This document shows positions 13,099 through 25,224 of a stretch of DNA of 64,000 nt, in pieces. The stretch covers positions 19,250,317 to 19,314,316 of the forward strand of contig NC_089312.1 in assembly GCF_036669915.1 (NCBI RefSeq), in the 5' to 3' direction. Position 1 is the stretch's first letter; every line of letters starts with the position of its first letter. Under the pieces are notes generated by a model. That model had not been told where the DNA came from, searched no databases, and saw only the letters and a program-made list of their open reading frames with translations. The position numbers and the translations under genes were made by a program. The stretch comes from Pocillopora verrucosa (Eukaryota; Cnidaria; Anthozoa; Scleractinia; Pocilloporidae).

Positions 13099-14391
13099 GT
13101 TGTTAACACTAAATTACCTGTTATACTCTCCCACCGACGCAGCATCACAGTTTCTTTAGAGACTTACCCCCTTTATTCATAAGCTATTTAACTTAGCTTA
13201 TCATGCTTCCTTGCGAATTTCTTATTTCAAGCAAATAAAAAAATATATTTGAGCGAATACGTAAAACTGCACTTCTTCGGAGTCGGTAAAAATTTCCCGT
13301 AGATAGAAAAGAACAGGTGTAAAGAGAGCGATTATCTCTTAAGAGTGTGATAATTTTTTTGTTCAAATATGTGTTGATGTTCACACTTCCTTTCACACAT
13401 TTATTATATTAGAAGTTCTTCGCCTTAAAGTGTGTCAAAAATCTTTTTGTTTTTAAACATAGGCACTGAGGGTTATAAGGAAAAAAACTAGATTCATCAC
13501 TTGAATTTATAAAGTGTACTTTTGACAATTGATAAAAAAAATAATGCACCGAAAATAAGCTCGTGATCAATTAGCAACCTTAAAAATCGTTTTTCCGTAA
13601 TACTTTTCTGATGATTTTCACACATAAGTGATGACGGTTCGCGTATTGCGTAACCAAAACTTTGCACAAGCAACGAAAGAAGTTGTCGTGATGTGTACAA
13701 ATTAAATTGTCTTCCAAGGTTTTCCATGTTTAGCATGTCGGCAATACTGCATGCTTCCTTTTTTTTTAGGTTATCTGCAACTCTTAGAAAACATTGATCG
13801 CAATCTTAAATAATAACCTTCGGTATCGATCATATTAAAAGATAAAATAACTTCATTAATTAGGATGAAAAGGGAGTGATGTAAAATTGTTACTATTATT
13901 GTGAAAGAAACAGTACAAAGGGATTGCTTTTAAGATAGCTGAATAGAAGGTTTTTGTTACGAGGATACGAGCATACTTTTTTTTGTTAAATTGCGTACAT
14001 AAAGTTAAATGCTTTTCACTTTTCGCTGGAATCCTTGATAGCTGGAACAAAAAAGAAGGAAAGGTCTGTAGGAACTGGTTTTATTTTTTTGTTTTTCTGC
14101 TTTTCTTAAATTGACTTTTTCACATTGATTTGTGAGCTTAGTCTAACGTGGTCTCTCTAAACAACTGCTGTTGGCCAAAACATGCCGTTTTAGAAGCAGG
14201 CTGCGGTTTTTTCCAAGTTTTTTTGTTTCAGGCCACTACTGTCGCCAATGCTTGTGTTTAAAATCAATTCGGCAAGTGCGCTTAAAACTAGCAATAATTG
14301 ATCAGAAGTAGAACGATGCGAATTTTCGATTTCGAACTTCTTTAATAGAAGCTTCTGTGTACTTAATGTTACGCCCTATCTTTGAAGGAGG

Positions 14392-14672
14392 TGCGGTGGC
14401 CTCGTGGTTAGTACGCTCGACTCCGGATCGAGTGGTCCGGGTGCGAGCCCTGGCCGGGGTCATTGTGTTGTGTTCTTAGGCAAGACACTTTACTCTAACA
14501 GTGCTTCTCTTCACCCAGGTGTACAAATGGGTACCAGCAAATATGTTGGGGGTAACCCTGCGATGGACTAGCATCCCATCCAGGGGGGAGTAACAATACT
14601 CCTAGCCGCTTCATGCTAAAGGAAACCGGCCCCATGGGCCACTTGGGCCTGTATAAAGGCTTTTATTTATCT
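14392..14672 (+). mobile_element. tRNA-derived SINE
   Basis: The head resembles tRNA-Arg. It has a GTGGCCTCGTGGTTAG A-box region, an anticodon arm CTCGA-CTCCGGA-TCGAG with CCG at the anticodon, and a GGGTGCGAGCCC B-box region. A conserved-looking body follows (GGCAAGACACTTTACTCTAA, ATCCCATCCAGGGGGGAGTA, GGCCCATGGGCC). There is a stop-like change in the B box (G for T) and no clean acceptor stem. It is therefore a SINE and not a tRNA gene. The body may belong to one of the deeply conserved metazoan SINE domains, but I cannot assign it without a library. Confidence 0.75.
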
Positions 14673-15088
14673 TTGAGGTAATTTTTACTGACTCTTGTTC
14701 GTCAAAAACATCTTTCATACGTTTACCTTGCGAGCAGAAATTTAAAGAAACGTTACCCCTTGCATAAGGAGTGTTAGATTTAAAACCTTTTTTCGTAAAA
14801 ACCGAGGCCGAGTTGCAACTTCCCGCTCGATCACTTGTGCTGCCTGACGAATTCAAGCAATAAATCACTGCCAGAGCACTGATCTAACCACAAACAACTC
14901 GAAAAAAAAGTGACTTTCTAGTTACGTTTCGCCTGATCTGATAATTACTTGGATGAAATAAGTCAATAAATGGTGCGATAAGTCTGCCACGCACACCTAC
15001 CGTCTTGTTTTTCTAAGTTTACCTAACTGTTTCGAAATGTTTTTAAAGTTCACGAGATTGACATGGTTCCTTTTAGGCGAGGGGCATT

Positions 15089-18000
15089 ATGCGGTGCCTT
15101 TTATTTACAGTGCTGTTACTCTCGCTTACCATATTCGAGCTTGGTAATGGAGAGGAAAGCGTTTCTGATGTAAGCATGACGAAGAAGGATCAGGAAATCG
15201 ATGATTTAGCAAATCTTGAGGATGACGAGCAACCAGACGATAACGCTCAAGATAGGTGGTTGGCCCCAGAGCTGTACGATGAAATAGAAAAGCGTAGTAA
15301 AGGCAAGAACCAAAATAAAAACAAAAACAAAAACAAGAACAAGAACAAGACCACACCCGCCCCAACAGGCAGGCCAGGGGAAGAGGGTCAGGAGGAGCTC
15401 CCGACAAAGAAGAATAAAGGAGGAAGCAATAAAAATAACACGAATAAGAATAACCCAAAAAACAGGCCAGCTAAGAATCTTTTTTCAGAGAAAGGTAAGA
15501 TTATCTTTTATCAAGATTTTATTTGTCAACCTCAAAGGCGGCCACTGACAAGTGTGTTTAGCACATGTTACTCATTGCCCTCCTTAACTACTTCGTGCAC
15601 ATATTTCGTCCATATTGCAATTAGGCTCAGGTCGTAATCACGAAACTAATGTTTTATTCAACATGATTATCAGTTCATCTTTCTCTCCCCTCGGAGTCTC
15701 CCTATTTCTTTCCTTCCTCAGTTCTTTTTTTCCCTCCTTCACTTTCATTTGATCTCACTCTTTTTTGATTCTGATTTTCAAATATCCCTCAACGTCTTTC
15801 CACCTTTTCTCAACTTTTTTTTATCTAGATTTTCTTCCTTTTTCTTTTTTACATTTCCGATTCCTGATCTTCTTTTTATCTCTTTCTGTTTATGATCTCC
15901 AGAAATACCTTTTTGGTTTTTCCCCTTGGGATGCTACGAAGACAAAGGTCCGTTAGCCTGGAAAAAACCCAAGCTTCGCGATATAGAGACACTGTACTTT
16001 AACAGCCGTGGAAGGATCGACTGGAGATTAAACAACTTCAGGGACCCGATAATGAGATGCGCACAGGCTGCCCAAGCCAAAGGATTCCTGTGCTTTGGTG
16101 TTCAGTTTTACGGTGAATGCTGGGGATCCGTTACTGCCTGTGAGACTTACAACAGTTATGGAAAATCGATGAGGTGTACCGGAGGCGCCGGTGTTTATTG
16201 GGCTAACTTTGTTTACAAGGGTAGATGTGGATCAGGTAAGTACATTGATAATTTCTACACGTACAAGTGCTGCCCTGAGGTATGTCAATAATTTGTGGAT
16301 GATGTTAAACATTATTCGCTTGTGTTCAGTCATCTCGGGATCGCTGATCTCTCCTCAACAGATTTAACAAAAGAAGACTAATCAGCCAAAATTGAAAGCA
16401 CCGATTAAATCAAATATCAAAATTCAAGTTTTGACCAAATAATCACCAAGTTCTAAAGGGAGTATTGAGGTATTTTCTTCGTAAATCTACTTTTTAAAAC
16501 ATTTGATGCATTTTTTTTCCTACAACACCTGAACATCTTTTTTCACTAGTTCAAGTGATTTTTAACATGGAAAGCCTTTCCTGAGACCATTTCGCGGAAG
16601 AAAAAAAGATGCATGGGCGTGAGGTTTTCGGCCTGAAATAAGTTTCTAAGGACGGAGAAATACGAAAACATTCATTATTTCCTCGCTCAGTAACCAATCG
16701 GTCATGTATGACTTAACAAAATGTCCCCCATTTACTTTCCTGCAGCGTATGGGTGTTGTCCTGACAGAGCTATGCCAGCTCTTGGCAAAAACTATGAAGG
16801 TTGCCCAGGTCAGTGTGAATAATGATCAGTTGTGATTGACCAAGACTCTAACCATGGCTTGGTGTGTAAGACAAATAATTTTGTCATCCAGCATGTCGAT
16901 TGATCCTTATTGTAGAACTTTTGTTCACAAACTCTTTCTTAAAAAGTAAATTAATCTCAACAAGAGCTTGGTTATCACAGAATATGGTTTACAGTCAGAG
17001 AACTTTCAGGGGTGTAGCCATTCCATGGGCTCGTAGGCCCAGGCCTGCAATTTTTTTCTACCCGGTTGACTCTTATGATATGACTTTTGCAAATATGGAA
17101 ACAAAAATCGAACTTTCTGACAAAATTCTTTCGAATTCTTATATAACAAAAAAGCAGCAAGAGTAAATCTCGTAACGTTAAAGCACTAGGTTAGCACTAT
17201 TCCAGATCTCTGAATATGTTTTCAAACCATACAGCGACTACCATGTACAAGACAGCTACCACATTGGCAGTTGCAATGTCAAAGAATTTTCCATTTTTGG
17301 GGGTCAGACTGTGTGAGAATAAATACATAAATAAATAAAGAAATAAATCCAATACAGCGCACTACAGGGTCTACTTAGCAAACAGGCTTACAACAATTCG
17401 GAAAGCTGGCTACGCCACTGAGTTATTCTATTTCTTCCATAATCTTAGATTGTACCACTGTTGTGGACATAGTTTTTATTGTCGACTCGTCTGGAAGTAT
17501 TGGAAGGAAAAACTTTAACACGATGAAAGATGTTTTACTCAAGCTCGTCCGCCATTTCTCCGTCAGTGAATCTTACGCTCGAGTTGCTATCGTTCAATAC
17601 GCTACTACTGCAAGAAGAATTTTTTCACTTCACAAATCACAGCGACTGGGATTTCTGGAACTTCTGAGGAGTATTTTAAAAATACGTTACACTCAAGGGG
17701 GAACGAAAACTGGAAAGGCCCTGGATTTGGCGGCCAGAATGCTGCGCCATTCTAAGAGAATGGTTAATCGCAAGATCATAAAACATTATAAGGTATTGAT
17801 CATTTTCATCTGTAGGATTCAGAGATAAATGACGAACAGCATGAGAAAGTTAGCTTAGCGGGGGAGGGAGGGGGGGGTTAAAGGTTATTATGACAGATAA
17901 GAATATTGGGTGTTTTTAGGGGAATTTCAGCAACTCTTTTTATAATCTTCGTTTCCTTTGAGGCTTTTGCCCTTCAGTTCCCGAGTTTTCTGCTTCGCTA

Positions 18001-18487
18001 ATGGAGATTGTTGCTTAAAGTGGCTATCTGTATGTCACGAAAGGTACTGGTCACGTATAGTCCAAAAGGAAAACGATGGAATGGTACAATCAGGGAAGGA
18101 GAATCTAATCTTGAATTTGTTTGGTAAAGTAATTGAGAAATTTAAAAGATGGAGTAGCTAAATTCTTCTTTATTGCTGCGGTACATTTCTTCTATATCCC
18201 CTCAGGAAGTTGTGGTCTTTACTGACGGCGTTACAAATAAAGATGACAAGAAAAGATTAAAACGGAGAGCGGCTGCTCTAAAAGCAATCTCTCACGTAAT
18301 AGCTTGTGGCGTTCAGGGAAAGGGGTACGACGCCAAGAAACAAAAGCAGCAACGTAAGGAGTTAAGTGAGATCGCCAGTAAGGAGAGCGATGTATTCTAC
18401 GCGCCATCCTTCCAGAAGCTTAAAAAACTCGTGAGTCCAATAGCCCGTCTCGCATGCCCACTGAACAAGAATCGTAAACTGGTGTAA
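15089..18487 (+). CDS. Secreted vWA-domain protein with Lys/Asn-rich region
   Basis: Exons 15089-15494, 15903-16235, 16746-16808, 17449-17792 and 18206-18487 join in phase to a 475-residue protein ending in TAA. Order of parts: signal peptide (1 to about 21); acidic stretch (22-60); a dibasic EKRS site (about 67-70); a Lys/Asn low-complexity stretch with repeated NK (70-130); a Cys-rich domain (145-245) containing GCYEDKG, QFYGECW and WANFVYKGRC; a short CCPD...GC cassette (247-267); and a von Willebrand A domain from 268. The vWA metal site is present as DSSGS (280-284), a TKTGKAL threonine and FTDG. The protein is probably extracellular, binding matrix or partners through Mg2+ at the vWA site. 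The exon 2 acceptor is the least certain, since it adds a hydrophobic IPFWFF run before the first cysteine. The precise family is not recognised. A skeletal-matrix role is possible but unproven. Confidence 0.82.
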
Positions 18488-19044
18488 GTTTTGACATTTC
18501 ACCATGTTTTTTACGTTTCAAAGTCGTGTACATGACTTGTTCAGATATCAAATGAAAGATAAATCTCATTGGTTACTTTTGCATAGGTTCTTAGCTACTT
18601 TTGTAAAGGTATCCTTATTCCTACTGACTTGCTCTCAATGTTTTACCATCCTTCTTTGACAGGTGAGGAGATTCGAACGGGGTGTAATCACAAGCTAAGG
18701 TGCATGGCAGTGATAAGGGTGCTGGGACCTGAAAACTTGCTGGAAAAGTTTATTTTGCAATCAAAAGTGTAAACAATACCGGAATAAAAAAATGGGAAAA
18801 AATAGAAAATTAAAGATTGCGATTTTTCCCCTAATGAGATATGGCAAACAGAATATTTTTCCATTAACATTTATTTCCCCTTTGTGCAATCATAACAGCA
18901 ATAATACAGAAAAGACATACAGCATTGCTTAAAATCAACCAGTTAGAGCGCTTGTGTACGAATCTCACACACAGACTTTAAATTTGTTCCCATAAGAGTA
19001 ACTTGGTGAACCTCGATCGCATCGTTCGCAGATCTCAGCAGCAT
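18488..19044. other. Spacer between convergent genes
   Basis: Holds the 3' ends of the vWA gene (plus) and PAP1 (minus), which converge here. The sequence is AT-rich with no further coding signal. The short minus-strand frame at 18688-18870 has no recognisable content. Confidence 0.5.
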
Positions 19045-22000
19045 TTACAATGATAACTTCTTTTTTAAGTGATAAGCAACGGTGTTATACTCATCATGAA
19101 GGTGCGGTTTCACCAACCAAACTTTATCGCGTACGATCTTGTCTTTATTTCGGACCCACTCAAAATACAATGCTGACCTATTAGCCACAAGGACTCTTCC
19201 ATATCCGAAGTCATTCTCTCTGAAGCGAGACCATGAGAAATCCCAGAAACCCTCCGTATCTAACGCATACCCGGCCGAGCCCACAACCACGTGAGTAGTC
19301 CCCAGTCCTTCTTCTTCTTGACAGATCTGCTCGTAAACTGCGCATGTTCTCTCGTAGCTGTGATAATGTCCCCAAAAGGCAAGGTCCACTTGATATTTGT
19401 GAAGAAGGTTTTCAAGATAATACTGCATGCCAAGTGACACTATGTAGTCGTCTAATAAGGCAAAGGATAGATGTGAGAGGCATTATTGAAAAGAAATTTA
19501 TCTCCTTGTGGCCCAATTCCATCTGTCAATCCTTTTCGAAAATCTTGGTAAAAATATCTTTGTGGATGTGTACCAGTGCTATTATATCCATTTTAATTTC
19601 TTACCTACTACTTTTTGGCTTGTATACATCGGTCGATGTCCTCCTAACACAATCCAAGGTGTTTTATTCCGATCAACTTTCTTCAAGTCATTTTCCAGCC
19701 AAGTGTACTGCCTTGATCCGGGTCTGATATCATGTTCAGAGCTCATCATAATAAAATGAACGCTTCCATAATCATAACTGTACCTGTAATATCAGAACAG
19801 TAGCGGTGACCAGGAGTTTAAGTCTCTCTATAATACCGAAAAAAAAAAACTAGAACACAGAGGCGCCGGACAAAAAGTGATTCAAACTCCAACCTAGTGT
19901 GGAGGAGAAACTCGTCTTTGGCTTTCGCATTAAGGTTTTGTTTTTTTGTTTCTATGATTTTCATTCGTTAAAAAAGGAAGGCAAAAGTTTTGGATGACGG
20001 AATGAATGGCTTACGTTGACCCTTTTGATCTGTGTTTTGGTAAATGGTTTTGTTTTTTACCCTTTTGGACGGGCTACCGTGCTAAAGTTGAGATTTCACG
20101 AGTCATGCACAACTAGTGCCCCAAGTTGTAGAGAGAGAAATAGCTTCGACACATAATGTCTGATAGGAGAGACAACAGATTTAACAGAAAGGAAACCTCA
20201 ATACACGTACCACCATACTGCATTTCCGTTGTCAGGCATGTGAAATCTGTAGTACATAGGCACTCCACATTCTCCCCCAGAGTCATCGCCAAAGTTCCCC
20301 CACCAAGGGTGCCAGCCTTCTCCCGGAGCACCACTTGGGTCTTTAGAGCCACCTGAAAGATGGTCTTGCTCGTGATTCCCTATGCCCACCATATATGGCA
20401 TTATAGTTGCATAAGGCTCAATAAGTTCGTGCCACTGGTCCCAGATGTAGGCCTGTTTGCAAAAAATACAGAAGGGCGATTTACAGTCAGTCTGATAGTC
20501 TTGACAAAAGCCATCAACTCCCAGGGGCGATTGACACGCAAATTCTCCCTACCGTGTCGATACATTTTCCTCCAGACAGGTGAGGAGAACACACAACCTA
20601 ATCGTGTTATGTTATATAACGCCAAATTCTTTTGTCTAATTAACAATAAAATGTATGAAAGTCAGAGAGGAGAATTAATTGTTGAATCTTAAAAATTAAG
20701 GGGTTGAAGGAGCGGTTTGTTACGGTTTGTTCGGTAAAAATTTCGTCGAAATTTATCAAGGCAATCGTTTGAAATCCATGTAAATCTTCTTCATCTCTAA
20801 CCGTCCTCGTCACAGTTTGGTTTAGTCTTTTCCCTTTGCTGTGAGTTTACCATAAAAAACTTTTTGTCTCCAAAAATTGCTCAAAATTTATTATTTTCGG
20901 AGGAACAAAAGCCTGAAATTTAGCTCCGTTTTTTCGAAGATGATACCCGCATCTCCCTATTTATCAGTCGGATTATCATTATGTTGGATAAATCTACAAT
21001 TTTCGAACGTTACTTTTCCCCATCCTTATAGACCTGAATAATACCATATTTATGAAGTCTATTTTTGAGCAGAACAATATGCATATTATCATACAGTTGA
21101 TTTTCATTATCAGCTTCTTCAACTTTGTAAAATATTTTTTATCCTGTCGTGTAACGGAGAAGAAAATGACCGGTATGATACTTTTTAGTAGTACTTTTGA
21201 TATATGTGACCTGACTCGGCCTATCGCTAGATACCTCCAAGAAAACCTTCATGCTGCCGGCTGCCATCACTAAACTAAACAAGACAACAAAGGGGTACCC
21301 TCGTTTTCTCTCGGCAAAAACTGAGAGTATAGCGTAAGGCCTAAGAAAGTTTTCAAGAAAAATTTGCAGGAAATATTAAAAGCCACTTACGTATCCTCTA
21401 GCATATGAGATGTCACCAACGTGAAATACAAGTGAGCTGCCATTCTTGGCCTCCTCTACCAAGTACTTTGCTGTATCATGCGAACCAGGGAGGGGTGTGT
21501 TCCCCATGTCTCCATAAACTACAAACTTAAAGGAAGTGTCAGGATCTGTGACGGGAGCCGAGCGAAACTGGCGCACATCGCTCATCATCTAAACAAGAAA
21601 AGGAAAACTTGAATGTAGGAACCCAGTACAAGAAACTGGCCATCTTTTTTCGCGAATAACCTTTCCGAGCTCCAAAATACTGACAAGATCAGGGTGGTAT
21701 CGTCGCACAGGTATCCCTCCGGGATCCGGGAGGGATCTCAGACGGGATTCTTACGGTATCCCGCCGGGATCCCACGCAGAATGTTTACGGTACCCCGCTA
21801 CGGTTCTCGTTAAAATTCCGATGGGAGACCGTCCGGAAGAAAAATCTGTCAGTACTTACGAAGAAACATGTGTTTCGTGTACAGTGTACTTGTTCTTACG
21901 GGATCACCAGGAGGGTAACGACAACGAGCATGGGCTCTCGAAAGCGAAATTCAATTAAAAAAAAAAAGAAATAGGGATTGAGATCGTGGCACGCTCTTTA

Positions 22001-24152
22001 AAATGTTGCATCTGCACCTCAAATCTGTCAAGACATACATCACCCACGCATGACACAAATTTCCCCTTAAAAACCCATGGCAGTGAATTTGCGATTTGAT
22101 TGTGTTTCAATGGCAATAGGATTCCCTCTTTCAAATGCAAAGTGTAATTTGCAAACCCTAGCAGGCTTTTTAAATCAGAAACAGACCTTATATGATCCGT
22201 ACGAATAAAAGTACTGGGTGGATGGAATCAGTCCTGTTATTAGAACATCGTGGATGAAACCAGGATTCGAAAAACCACTTAAAGAAGCTGGTGGTCCACA
22301 CATGTCGGTTTTTTTGTATGTCTTGGAAGTACCTGTAGCTATTGAACCCAGATAAGAAGGGCGTGTTCCATAGTGTACGACTGGTGGATCATCTGAAGCA
22401 AGTACAAAGTCACAAAAACGTGAATTAGAAGAACCACGAGTACTGAAAATAAAGTTATCAATTCCGCCCTTCTCATTTATTTCATTGGTTTATTATTTGC
22501 CCCTTCGTAAACTATTTGATTTTTACACTTCCTCTTTCTTTGGTTCTTTCGTCTATTCGTTCTTTCATTCTTCAACCGAAACAGAAACATTATTATTTAT
22601 ATTTTCAACATTTTTTTCTTTACATTTTCTATGGTACTGACAAAGAGGATTTGATTGAAATCAGGAGCTTCTGAAATTGATGATCATTTCCTTTATTCTC
22701 ATGCCCTTTATATATAATTCAAGGTGATGCTGTAAAGAGAATTAAAGGCCAGCCACTCCTAGGGGTTACAAGGTTAACATCTCAGGATATAGTTAGAGGC
22801 GAAGATATTTGTAAGTGAAATAGCTGAAGTCTAGACCTCTAATCGGAATGAGGGTGATCAATGAATGTGCACAACAGATTTACTGTTACAGGGACCGCGC
22901 AGAGGGAGGGGCTGGGGGGGCTTTAGCCCCTCCCCCCCACTTTTTTGCAAGAATAAAAATAAATTAAACAAAAAATAATTTAACAAAAAAATTTTCCTTC
23001 ACGCATTCTTCTTTAGCCCCCCACTCGAAAACTTGCTGCGCGGTCCCTGTGTTACATAACTGATATTCTATACGTTCCACGAGATATTTTTAGATAAACC
23101 GATGTCTCTCTGTAGATCTAAAGAAGCGCCTGATTGCGTTCCACATCACACACACCATGCATTAACATGTGATTTCTCTAACTACAAGTTGGAAAATAGA
23201 AAGGATCGGCAAAAAGAAAAGACAATACTTTTTGCTATTTTCCAATTCGATTTTGCTGGGAAACCGAAGCAGAAGGTAATCCGTCATAGTGTTAGAGAGT
23301 CACGTTTAGGATCACGCCGCCGGAAATAGCAAGGCTCACCTGATAATCACAAGACGTTGACTATCAGGTGATCATCTTGCGTTTCGAAAAGATCTGTTTA
23401 TTTCCTGAGTGGAATCGCCGATCTACTCGCAATCTTGTGACTTATCTTTCCCTGCTTTTCGTCTTTATCAACTGTTTGAGGCGAGAATACTGAATCAGAG
23501 TGCCATTCAGTGTTTTCTCTATTTGAAAAAAAAAAATAGTAAATACATGTATAAAGAACAAAAACTGATTACCTGTTCCTGATACCCACATAACTCTCAT
23601 CTGCGTTGGATCGCCTGTAAGAGCTAGATGACCTTGCAGAGGAGCATAAATTCCTCCCTTGAACTTCAGCACATTGCTGGTGGCTATGTGAATATAACTC
23701 TTGTGGTAATAGCGGAATTCACAGCTGGTTCTCATATTGTACACAGTGACTTGCCACCAGCCGAATCCAGAGACATAACTTGGTGACTCCGTCACGTAAA
23801 AGTAGTCCAAATAATGATCGAATGGATCATCTTTGGGGCAGTAAAAGGCAACAAAGTCTGTTTCATTAGGCTGCTTTATTCCACTCCAGGAGACATTCAC
23901 AGTAGCGCCGTTTTCAACCACGGATGGATTGACCTCTAGAGTAGTACCGGTGGAAAAATCACTCTGAATTGGATGCAAAAATTTCACTCGGGTTTGGGGA
24001 TTCGCAGCGTCTACTAGAGAACCATCGTGATTGATCCGTTTAAAGTACGTGGGTACTTCGTGGTGGCCCTTAGCCTCTGCACCTGAAAATGCACATAGGA
24101 AAAAAACTACTGTTAATGTAATTAGCTCGCGATCGTTTATCCTACCGGCCAT
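19045..24152 (-). CDS. Purple acid phosphatase PAP1 (large, secreted), 6 exons
   Basis: Exons 24152-23573, 22392-22187, 21588-21391, 20452-20211, 19783-19605 and 19451-19045 give 603 residues in phase. The protein is a binuclear-metal phosphoesterase that hydrolyses phosphate monoesters or anhydrides. A signal peptide (about 1-27) and sites for disulfides suggest secretion or lysosomal delivery. An N-terminal beta domain of about 240 residues precedes the catalytic domain. All five metal-binding blocks are present: GDMG, GDISY, GNHEQD, GGHRPMY and GHYHSYER. At about 600 residues it is longer than vertebrate ACP7 (near 440) and closer to the large plant PAPs, with which it shares the DSGGECGVP stretch. 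It is most like PAP2. The last exon adds a basic tail ending LKKKLSL that PAP3 and PAP4 lack. An MITE lies in intron 1. Confidence 0.9.
21690..21845. repeat. GC-rich imperfect repeats in PAP1 intron 2
   Basis: Three to four variants of GGTATCCCGCCGGGATCCC follow one another, each partly self-complementary around GGGATCC. The block is much more GC-rich than the intron around it. No coding signal or element ends were found. Confidence 0.45.
22889..23049. mobile_element. MITE with CAGGGACCGCGC ends in PAP1 intron 1
   Basis: The ends CAGGGACCGCGCAG and GCTGCGCGGTCCCTG are inverted. The copy is flanked by TGTTA at 22884-22888 and 23050-23054, a likely 5 bp target duplication. Subterminal G-run and C-run blocks (GGGGCT/AGCCCC) extend the pairing. 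It has no coding capacity. A second copy in opposite orientation is at 31863-32026. Confidence 0.8.
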
Positions 24153-25224
24153 GTTGGAGTTAGAGTGGACGGTAGGGATAGGGGGCGGGGAAAGGAGGAG
24201 TACCGAGAAAGCAAAGTACCCCCTGATCAGTTGCGCGTCACTGCATTTCCAGAAATGAGCTGGTAACCATTGAAATTGAGTTAAATTAAAAACCGGAAGC
24301 GCTGTCTTCCGACAAAAACAAACACACTTAGAGCCGATGAGTGAAACGGCGAGGCAGTTTTTTTAAGCAAGAAAAGAAATGGCTTCGACAAAACCTCCTC
24401 CGCGGTCACAACTATGAGCTGATATTTGCTGTACTCTATATTTTCCAAATGACCCTTGATCGCCCCCTTGGTACAAATTTCTTTCTCTCTCCAGCCCTCC
24501 GCTGCCATTAAAATCAAAGACGGTGGCCATAATTTTCGTTAAGAAAATACTGAGCACACGCTCGCCAAAATTACGCCTGCTCTGCACTTTGCTGTGATGT
24601 AACAAGTGGTAGACTTTTTGTCAGTTAATTTTTAATCATCAATGACTTGGCTTTGTTTTACATCGCTTTGTGATTGATTAAACGAAAACTCACACCAACT
24701 TCTCGACTAACTAAATTTCGTTATTTCGATGAATTCAAACCACTGACCGTGACACACCATATTCATTTCAGCTTTACCTTTTTCATACTAGACCCGAAAA
24801 TAGCAATTTATCAATGCCAATCGATCGAAAGCAAAATCTACAGCTGCAAAGTTAGTGCTGATTCCTCTTTTCAAGAACCAGTAAAGAAAAAAAAGATTCA
24901 AGCCATAACGAGATGACATGATTATATTTGGTTGCACAACAAAATTCTGGTCAGCGAATCGCAGCATAATTTCCTTTTATGATTTCCACTCTCCCCAGAG
25001 TTAATCAGTAATGTGATATAAATATTTTGTGAACATTTTCAGTGAATTTTATTTTCTAAAAAAGATTAATTATTCTCATCGTTATCAATACCGTTGTTAC
25101 TTTCAAGGCTTTCAAGCAAAGGTATATGACAATATTATTTATGAAAACAACGAGCTGTAAAATTCTATGAAATAAATTCTTAATTCGTGACAAGTATGCT
25201 TGACCTCACCAACAATTAACAGTT
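24153..25224. other. Spacer PAP1-PAP2 with a coding-like relic
   Basis: This 1.07 kb holds the PAP1 promoter and the PAP2 3' region. On the minus strand about 24305-24540 there is a stretch reading GHLENIEYSKYQLIVVTAEE and then VLSKPFLFLLKK. It looks like an old protein-coding fragment, reminiscent of the region after the ATP-binding motifs of RecQ-like helicases, and is interrupted on both sides. The assignment is weak. Nothing else was recognised. Confidence 0.35.

Larger units (their letters stand above)
10771..15088. other. Gene-poor spacer with COX17 3' UTR and repeats
   Basis: No convincing coding exon was found on either strand between COX17 and the vWA gene. The first few hundred bases should hold the COX17 3' UTR. 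The rest contains an inverted-repeat element (11059-11269), a 132 bp direct repeat pair (12222-12714), a snapback repeat (13011-13098) and a SINE (14392-14672). The small open frames at 13193-14050 have no recognisable domain and look like chance frames in AT-rich DNA. Confidence 0.6.

Noticed and set aside
14392..14470. A tRNA-Arg gene
   Set aside because: The B box is altered, the acceptor stem does not pair, and a SINE body follows directly.
15126..15458. Minus-strand Cys-rich 110-codon frame
   Set aside because: Complement of the Lys/Asn-rich repeat of the vWA gene; the cysteines come from the complement of AAC/AAG runs.
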